Of a stretch of 64,000 bases of DNA, positions 61,401 to 64,000 are shown piece after piece. The translations under genes were made by a program, and so were the position numbers. Origin of the DNA: Amphiura filiformis (lineage: Eukaryota; Echinodermata; Ophiuroidea; Amphilepidida; Amphiuridae). The notes beneath the pieces were generated by a model. The model saw only the letters and a list, made by a program, of their open reading frames with translations. It searched no databases and had not been told where the DNA came from. Positions within the stretch are counted from its first letter, which is position 1. Each line of letters begins with the position of its first letter. The stretch covers positions 52,665,365-52,729,364 of the forward strand of contig NC_092644.1 in the NCBI RefSeq assembly GCF_039555335.1, written 5' to 3'.

Positions 61401-64000
61401 ATTACTTTAAAAATTCATGTATCATCTGCTATAGTTTTGACATGTGTACATTGGATTATGTTTCTGAAAAGTGAAGCCAGTTAATGGTCATTTAGTTTGA
61501 GGTCATCTTTTCTACTAATAACTTGTACTTTTTTATGAACAGTGGTGGTCCTGGTAGTGAAGGCTGGAGTCCTGTGTTTCTCTCAAGTTCTCACTCAAGT
61601 GACGATCTTCTTGTTCCACCATTCCTGGAGCCTCGGGTGAGTCAGTAAATACAAGACCTCTCCAATTTTGAATTGGCACCAATTTGTAAATCCCACCCAA
61701 CCATGTGTGCGATTACACTTACTGCCATGAGCAACTGCACAAAATATTCAATCCTGGAAATAAATACTCATTTTGTGTTTAATTCCAGCTGAATCAGAGT
61801 AATAGAGGTTAAAATGTGATAAATTTTGCCCACATTATATTCTTCACATTTTTGTACTGCTGTGGATGGAAAGTGTTAAATCTGGAATGGTTCAAAATGT
61901 TGCCTTTGGTTGTAAAAATTGAAAAAAGCTTCCGCAAGAGCTGTGTATTTGAACTCTGAAGAGATGTGAATCTTGACTTGTCCTCGGACAAGGGCCAAAA
62001 TCTAAAAGCTGTATGTGTTGTGACAATCATCCTGTGATCATTCCATATCCTGTGTAGGAATAATCAGACAAATTTAATTATAAAACTTCATTGTACAAAA
62101 CATAGGATTGAATGACTTCAGCTTTTTTAGTAGTGGACCAGTCTGCACCAAATAGTAGTGACTACTCGACTAATTACGACTATTTGGAGGTCAAAATTTG
62201 AGTAAAAACTCAAAGCAATTTTCATGTCCAAAATGCACAAATCTGCATCATCTTGATGGTTTGAGGGATTAATCTAACTGTGACAATCATAATGCAACCA
62301 AAGATCACAAGACAAGACAAATACATCAAGTCTACCTACGAATAAACTTACACATAAAATCAAATTCCAGCAAGAGTTGTATGGATGTCAAACTATCAGT
62401 TTCCAAACTTTCTGTGTTACAGTTGTCTTACTTAATGTGTCTCGAGGACACAATAGAAAGTCATCAAATCATAGTTGAAAGTAGAGACTACTGTCAATGG
62501 TCGTGACTATGACTATTACTGACTAGTCGAGCAACGCTACTAAAAAGTGCCGATATGGTATTTTGATCTGCTACTTCTCTTGTCGGATTTATACTCATAT
62601 TGAACGTTAACTTAAAATCAGGTGAATTGAATCTTTCAATGATATCATGCTTCAATTCTGATAAGCTCGGTCAACTCTATCAATAATGTTTTGAAGCAAT
62701 TTAATCAAATAAAATTTTGCAAATGTGTTATTTTTTTACTGATAACTATGATAGTGCTAAATATTTATCTACGTGTCATGTCTTGTTACCATCAGGAAGC
62801 ATACATGGATCATATTTTCCAACCTGGCAAATTTTCTTTGCATTCCATTGGACGAGCCTTGAATGTAAGTGATGCAGCTGTATTTTGATTCTACTTTACT
62901 GTGTGTTATTGTCAATTTTGAAGTTTTGTCACTTTTACTTGTGTGGTTGTTTCATCTATGTGCATATTTACTTGTTTCCATAAAATGAGTCATAAACATT
63001 GGGTATTAGTTTTGTTTTGTTTTGCCATTATTCTGAAGAATTAGGGGATACAACAAATTTTGTTGCAGTATGCCAAAGAGAATAGATCTAAAGAGTGCCA
63101 ACTCAGAATAGCCCATAAGTGAGGCTATCATGTAAATCTGGCGTATTGCTTTGTTGTTTATGGAGGGCAAAATAGTGTACTGAAGCCCAAAATTGAATGA
63201 TAATTTGCATCTTTAAGCATCAGTGTTACAAAGGTTTTGCACATGTACATGTAGCGCTTAGCATGGATTATTGGTACAATGCTTCAGAACACACAGCACA
63301 CAGAATGCAAACAGCCACACATTTTAGTCAAAGTTTGCTGAGTGCAGGGCAAAATAATCCAGAGGTACTGTGTTTTGCCCTCCATGTGCAACACTCGGAT
63401 TCATGACTCTTTGGGTCTAATCTCCTTTAGTATGTCCGATATATTCTGGCAACTTCCTGTAAATGGGTGTGGTATATTAAATGTAGTTTTAAAAAGCACT
63501 TTAATAGGTGAAGTTTTTACCAGTCTCTTTTGGTTAGATTTATAAGTGATAAGGCTGAGCCTTTTGAAATAAATTGTTTCTTAACACTACTACAGTACAA
63601 TATTCCTGTTGGGACCACCTGCACAGGTACACCATAGCCAAGGTACTCGGTTGGTACTTTGCAGTACCAGTGTACTTACCAATGCAGTACCACTGCTGGT
63701 GGGTCATGTGCAGCAGCAGCTGCATTTGTACTATGTAGGACCTACATAATACAAATTGTACATTGTAGGTACTTTGTGTGCACCACCTTGGCGATGGTGT
63801 ACCTGCGCATGTGGCCGTAATAAGAATCTTGTGGTGTATGAATTTATGTGTCCTATTACAGTTGTACCATGGGCAGTCAGGAGGTGAAGGAATTGGCTCT
63901 CTATCAGATATGAGTCAGATTAGTATGGATGCACTGAAGGAAGAGACCATGGCTATCATAGGTAATGATATCCAGCAGAAAGTTGGAGGCAGCGAGATGA
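37374..64000 (+). CDS. NUP160: Nucleoporin NUP160, first eleven exon entries, 3' end beyond window
   Basis: Exons are 37374-37455 or its twin 39279-39360, then 52325-52436, 52711-52918, 55741-55966, 56829-56907, 59325-59439, 59758-59919, 60584-60759, 61543-61636, 62796-62864 and 63862 onward. Phases agree at every junction, giving about 487 residues so far. The protein is the N-terminal beta-propeller half of NUP160, a scaffold member of the Y (NUP107-160) complex of the nuclear pore. Recognisable stretches are DSAGGFSYRDSAKVNAVTRN, RDHKLRMWSCK, ESTLIDFGLTMTHLWAAWS and the YMDHIFQPGKFS segment. Full-length homologues have about 1400 residues, so most of the helical C-terminal part is missing here. 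Intron 1 is about 13-15 kb and full of transposons. The first exon is duplicated. Confidence 0.94.
37609..37734. mobile_element. Small foldback in NUP160 intron 1 (twin at 39521-39647)
   Basis: CAAGGCGGTAGACGAAAG faces CTTTGTCTACCGCCTTG. It is present at the same relative place in both copies of the duplication, so it predates it. Confidence 0.75.
38398..38405 (-). CDS. SNRPC: SNRPC exon 1 coding start, right copy
   Basis: Same ATG CCA AA|GTGAGTG as the left copy. To be used it would have to splice past the left copy. It may serve as a distal alternative start or be unused. Confidence 0.6.
38406..39278. promoter_or_regulatory. Candidate bidirectional promoter, right copy, with insertion
   Basis: This is the same intergenic DNA as 37031-37373, but a 520-bp element moves the two start codons 870 bp apart. 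It is nearest to the NUP160 body, so it may be the main NUP160 promoter. The function is inferred. Confidence 0.6.
38481..39000. mobile_element. 520-bp insertion in the right promoter copy
   Basis: TTGTCC occurs on both sides (38475-38480 and 39001-39006) and once in the left copy, so the insert brought a 5-6-bp target duplication. Its ends CCAGG and CCTGG are complementary. An internal direct repeat GAGTTAAACTACATCATTCG occurs near 38549 and 38935. Absence from the left copy dates it after the duplication, or shows loss there. Confidence 0.85.
39279..39360 (+). CDS. NUP160: NUP160 exon 1, right copy
   Basis: 82 nt identical to 37374-37455, with the same GTTGGT donor. It is the copy closest to exon 2 and the simplest choice for the main transcript. 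Confidence 0.9.
39713..40606. mobile_element. TIR element, CCTAG target duplication, cut by the segmental duplication
   Basis: CACCGGAGTTTC and GAAACTCCGGTG are the ends, and CCTAG flanks both sides. The element is about 894 bp. In the left duplication copy only its first 440 bp exist (37790-38229), so the duplication breakpoint lies within it. Confidence 0.85.
40654..42502. mobile_element. 1.85-kb TIR element studded with GTTTCGGAGGCTTCA
   Basis: Both ends begin TGGTCATTTTCACGGTAAAG and remain nearly identical for about 38 bp. TA lies on both sides, as for Tc1/mariner-type insertions. TTTCGGAGGCTTCA occurs at about 41194, 41366, 41720, 41737 and 41911 direct and at about 41544 inverted, with a shortened inverted copy near 42120. 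GTTAAC, often extended to GTTAACGGAAA, follows most copies. No protein frame is present. Confidence 0.85.
42600..43110 (-). repeat. Dispersed repeat, inverted copy of 35310-35760
   Basis: CTAATTTAAGACTCGGTTGA and GCACATGGTTCTACTTGACA are complements of words at about 35700 and 35315, in the expected reverse order. It lies in NUP160 intron 1. Confidence 0.75.
43624..44522. mobile_element. hAT-type element with 8-bp target duplication CTGAGTGA
   Basis: CAGCCCTCGAATTAA and TTAATTCGAGGGCTG are perfect inverted ends, and CTGAGTGA flanks both. Subterminal GGCACGGCAA words repeat on both arms. 899 bp with no transposase. Confidence 0.93.
45387..47276. mobile_element. TIR element nested in the hAT
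   Basis: GGTGTCCCAAAAAAAGGTTA at the left faces TAACCTTTTTATGGGACACC at the right. ATAAC flanks both sides, although a TA duplication with longer ends is an alternative. Internal ACCCTGTATA words occur near 46790 and 46812. Confidence 0.75.
45957..46994. mobile_element. TIR element nested one level deeper
   Basis: The left end GGCCACGCGTTTTGAACTC and the complement of the right end GGCCATGTGTTTTGAACTC differ at two positions. ATAA flanks both. No coding content. Confidence 0.78.
47505..47879. mobile_element. hAT-type MITE, 8-bp target duplication with one mismatch
   Basis: CAGTGGCGTAACTAGGG faces CCCGTAGTTACGCCACTG. The flanks GTCCTTCC and GTCCTGCC differ at one base. A second CAGTGGCGTAGCTCAGG at 47592 may be the end of another element nested inside. 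It is the same TIR family as 26619-26942. Confidence 0.85.
48147..48535. mobile_element. Foldback MITE with ATA flanks
   Basis: The left end GGCCCTTCTTCGCACTTG continues into ATTATTAGTTTCCT, and its complement lies at the right end. The right arm lacks three bases of the left. ATA flanks both. The interior is AT-rich. Confidence 0.8.
49380..50615. mobile_element. 1.24-kb foldback with two nested inverted pairs
   Basis: Outer ends TTTTTATTACTTCCGTGGTC and the matching complement. A second pair, CCATGGGAATTAAAGTAGTA at about 49470, is mirrored at about 50155-50180. A third, AACAGAGTGCA at about 50198, is mirrored at about 50515. The element is non-coding. Confidence 0.78.
50650..51130 (-). repeat. 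Dispersed repeat, inverted copy of 36200-36640
   Basis: TACTTCACTTAACCCAAATA and AGTCAATCTTTGACAAGATA match the complements of 36500-36520 and 36315-36345. The edge CTTCTGATACTTGAGTG mirrors 35255. It lies in NUP160 intron 1. Confidence 0.75.
51330..52230 (-). pseudogene. 3' fragment of a LINE reverse transcriptase
   Basis: The minus strand contains HLGVFTITNNLTWNKHVDKI, then in shifted frames WPLTEYSSSVWDPYIQVL and FIPRTVKDWNTLP with VTEPKQFKAAVKE. This is the usual C-terminal end of CR1/Jockey-type RT proteins. Several frameshifts and the lack of catalytic motifs mark a dead fragment. It ends close to NUP160 exon 2. Confidence 0.75.
52325..52436 (+). CDS. NUP160: NUP160 exon 2
   Basis: Acceptor CCTATCTCAATAG, donor TATTG|GTAAGT. 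It encodes TQGTLQDVNLPDSAGGFSYR and AVTRNRFIYW. Phase 1 at entry fits exon 1; phase 2 at exit splits a Trp codon. Confidence 0.95.
52711..52918 (+). CDS. NUP160: NUP160 exon 3
   Basis: Acceptor TTCTTGTAG, donor AGAATG|GTAAGA. It encodes DTVELVELSLDYNLSGNAVR and HSVHRLVVPHPNKLHRM, beta-propeller blades. Confidence 0.96.
52991..55204. mobile_element. 2.2-kb TIR element studded with GGAATACA/TGTATTCC and GAGCTACGTTAC
   Basis: CCCTTACCAAAGTGGAATAC and its complement are the ends, with TA on both sides. GGAATACA or TGTATTCC occurs many times in both orientations, mainly at 53000-53100, 54230-54480 and 54958-55195. GAGCTACGTTAC or its complement occurs at about 53498, 53687, 53854 and 53995, with the variant GAACTACGTTAC at 53840. 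A tandem pair of about 115 bp lies at 54240-54420. No protein frame is present. It lies in the intron between exons 3 and 4. Confidence 0.83.
55741..55966 (+). CDS. NUP160: NUP160 exon 4
   Basis: Acceptor TTGGCTTACAG, donor CAAG|GTGAGT. It encodes VFADVSLAQFRESTNYYVIS, ASWLTNEGEALFAM and GSVVLIKLAPMGIQ. Confidence 0.96.
56829..56907 (+). CDS. NUP160: NUP160 exon 5
   Basis: Acceptor ATCATTGCAG, donor ATGAG|GTATGG. It encodes IVTQHELRQATVMQRLWTGL and VPAVM. Confidence 0.94.
57212..57800. repeat. Tandem array, about 145-bp unit, four copies
   Basis: GAGCTAGAGGTGTT or a close variant starts units at 57212, 57357, 57502 and 57648. Units contain GTAGCCCATGACCTTTGACC and GAACCCTGAGGGCGCTATAG. The array is followed by a purine tract and the hairpin at 57848-57889. 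It lies in a NUP160 intron. Confidence 0.9.
57848..57889. repeat. Hairpin after the 145-bp array
   Basis: TATCTATGCCC and GGGCATAGATA pair around CGTTGCAC. A similar small hairpin with GCCC/GGGC stem sits beside the first satellite block at 1116. Confidence 0.75.
58061..58445. mobile_element. TIR MITE, TA flanks
   Basis: GGGCTGTTGTTGA and TCAACAACAGCCC are exact inverted ends with TA on both sides. 385 bp, intronic in NUP160. Confidence 0.75.
58551..58908. mobile_element. TTAA-bounded foldback MITE, copy 2
   Basis: Same family as 34646-35016: TTAAGGGTACTACACCCC and GTACCCCCTTAA ends, and the inner words TATATTATAGGGACAAGGA and TCCTTGCCCCTATAATATAC. Confidence 0.83.
59325..59439 (+). CDS. 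NUP160: NUP160 exon 6
   Basis: Acceptor GCTACCACAG, donor TGTAAG|GTAGGA. It encodes TTLSLVMNPVGQDFFVFCVC and RDHKLRMWSCK, a strongly conserved NUP160 segment. Confidence 0.96.
59585..59655 (-). mobile_element. SINE 3' end fragment
   Basis: GATTTATAGTGCGCTACGCA and CATTGATCCACAAGCCTCAG match the 3' end of the SINE at 27772-27845. The copy is 5' truncated and intronic. Confidence 0.7.
59758..59919 (+). CDS. NUP160: NUP160 exon 7
   Basis: Acceptor ATTTTCAG after a T tract, donor AATCAG|GTAAGA. It encodes TCLASIELLEFLPDGAELSE and NLIIGVYLGFPDRNQ. Confidence 0.94.
60584..60759 (+). CDS. NUP160: NUP160 exon 8
   Basis: Acceptor CTTGTCATTAG, donor GAAGG|GTAAGT. It encodes FLVLQPTLEDGQWRLLHIAS and STLIDFGLTMTHLWAAWSTS. 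A 32-bp piece near its 3' end is echoed in the intron at 60826. Confidence 0.95.
60826..60857 (+). repeat. Intronic echo of NUP160 exon 8
   Basis: CCTCATCTGGGGAGACAATT and the following GCCAAATT repeat exon bases near 60717-60748 with a few changes. It directly precedes the foldback at 60859. Confidence 0.8.
60859..61184. mobile_element. Foldback MITE with AATAAGCGCC motifs
   Basis: CCGTATTCGTTCCAATAAGC faces GCTTATTGGAATGAATACGG. AATAAGCGCCCA is repeated inside each arm. No target duplication is clear. Confidence 0.8.
61543..61636 (+). CDS. NUP160: NUP160 exon 9
   Basis: Acceptor TTTATGAACAG, donor CGG|GTGAGT. It encodes GGPGSEGWSPVFLSSSHSSD and LLVPPFLEPR. Confidence 0.93.
62119..62548. 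mobile_element. Foldback element with TAGTCG words
   Basis: TTTTTTAGTAGTGGACCAGT faces the complement of CTACTAAAAAG. ACTACTCGACTAATTACGAC and GACTATTACTGACTAGTCGA are further inverted words. About 430 bp, intronic. Confidence 0.6.
62796..62864 (+). CDS. NUP160: NUP160 exon 10
   Basis: Acceptor TTACCATCAG, donor GAAT|GTAAGT. It encodes EAYMDHIFQPGKFSLHSIGR and ALN. Confidence 0.94.
63613..63815. mobile_element. Foldback rich in GGTAC words
   Basis: ACCACCTGCACAGGTACACC faces GGTGTACCTGCGCATGTGG, with many GGTACT/AGTACC words between. It lies just before NUP160 exon 11. Confidence 0.6.
63862..64000 (+). CDS. NUP160: NUP160 exon 11, cut by window end
   Basis: Acceptor TGTCCTATTACAG. It encodes LYHGQSGGEGIGSLSDMSQI, then ALKEETMAIIGNDIQQKVGG to the last base. 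A GTAATG at 63962 was considered as a donor, but the frame past it keeps NUP160-like sequence. Confidence 0.88.
   Translation, partial: MYHGQSGGEGIGSLSDMSQISMDALKEETMAIIGNDIQQKVGGSEM

Noticed and set aside
63961..63966. GTAATG as a donor ending NUP160 exon 11
   Set aside because: The frame beyond it still resembles NUP160 (KEETMAIIGNDIQQ), so the exon most likely continues past the window end.

Overview
The window is eukaryotic nuclear DNA: spliced genes with GT-AG introns, low gene density, and a very heavy load of short inverted-repeat transposons. The proteins and the repeats (CR1/Jockey-type LINE, Penelope-like element, tRNA-derived SINE, many hAT-type and TTAA/TWA-type foldback elements) point to an invertebrate deuterostome. 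An echinoderm or hemichordate is the best guess; the species is inferred, not proven.

Three protein-coding genes are supported. (1) IGHMBP2/SMUBP2-like helicase, plus strand: seven 3' exons at 9801-17165, with the 5' exons lying before the window. (2) SNRPC (U1 snRNP protein C), minus strand: five exons from 37023-37030 (an 8-nt coding start) down to the stop at 24445, with a one-base frameshift in exon 4. (3) NUP160, plus strand: first exon at 37374-37455 (second copy 39279-39360), then nine internal exons at 52325-62864 and an exon at 63862 that runs off the window end. IGHMBP2 and SNRPC converge. SNRPC and NUP160 are head to head with about 340 bp between start codons, so they probably share a bidirectional promoter.

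The most striking feature is that this shared promoter, with the first coding exon of both genes, is tandemly duplicated (36842-38229 and 38234-40145, separated by a 4-bp filler). SNRPC lies nearest the left copy and NUP160 nearest the right copy. The right copy also carries a 520-bp insertion between the two start codons. The two NUP160 first exons are identical over 82 nt. The duplicated segment ends inside a transposon, which dates the event after that insertion.

Layout: 1-2740 satellite-like arrays rich in TGACCTTTGACC; 3287-about 8840 a nearly full-length but broken LINE (minus); 9213-17165 IGHMBP2 exons and foldback elements; 17166-24444 intergenic DNA with many foldbacks; 24445-37030 SNRPC with introns holding a hAT MITE, a SINE split by a 2.2-kb element, and Penelope debris; 36842-40145 the promoter duplication; 40654-52230 the transposon-packed NUP160 intron 1, including a Penelope-like element split by a 3.4-kb hAT that itself contains four more insertions; 52325-64000 NUP160 exons, with a 2.2-kb motif-studded element and a second TGACCTTTGACC array.

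A cross-cutting pattern is that three long (1.8-2.2 kb) non-coding terminal-inverted-repeat elements (27931-30161, 40654-42502, 52991-55204) are each studded with many copies of their own short word in both orientations. This is the best candidate here for something not well described. All coordinates were read by eye and no database search was run.
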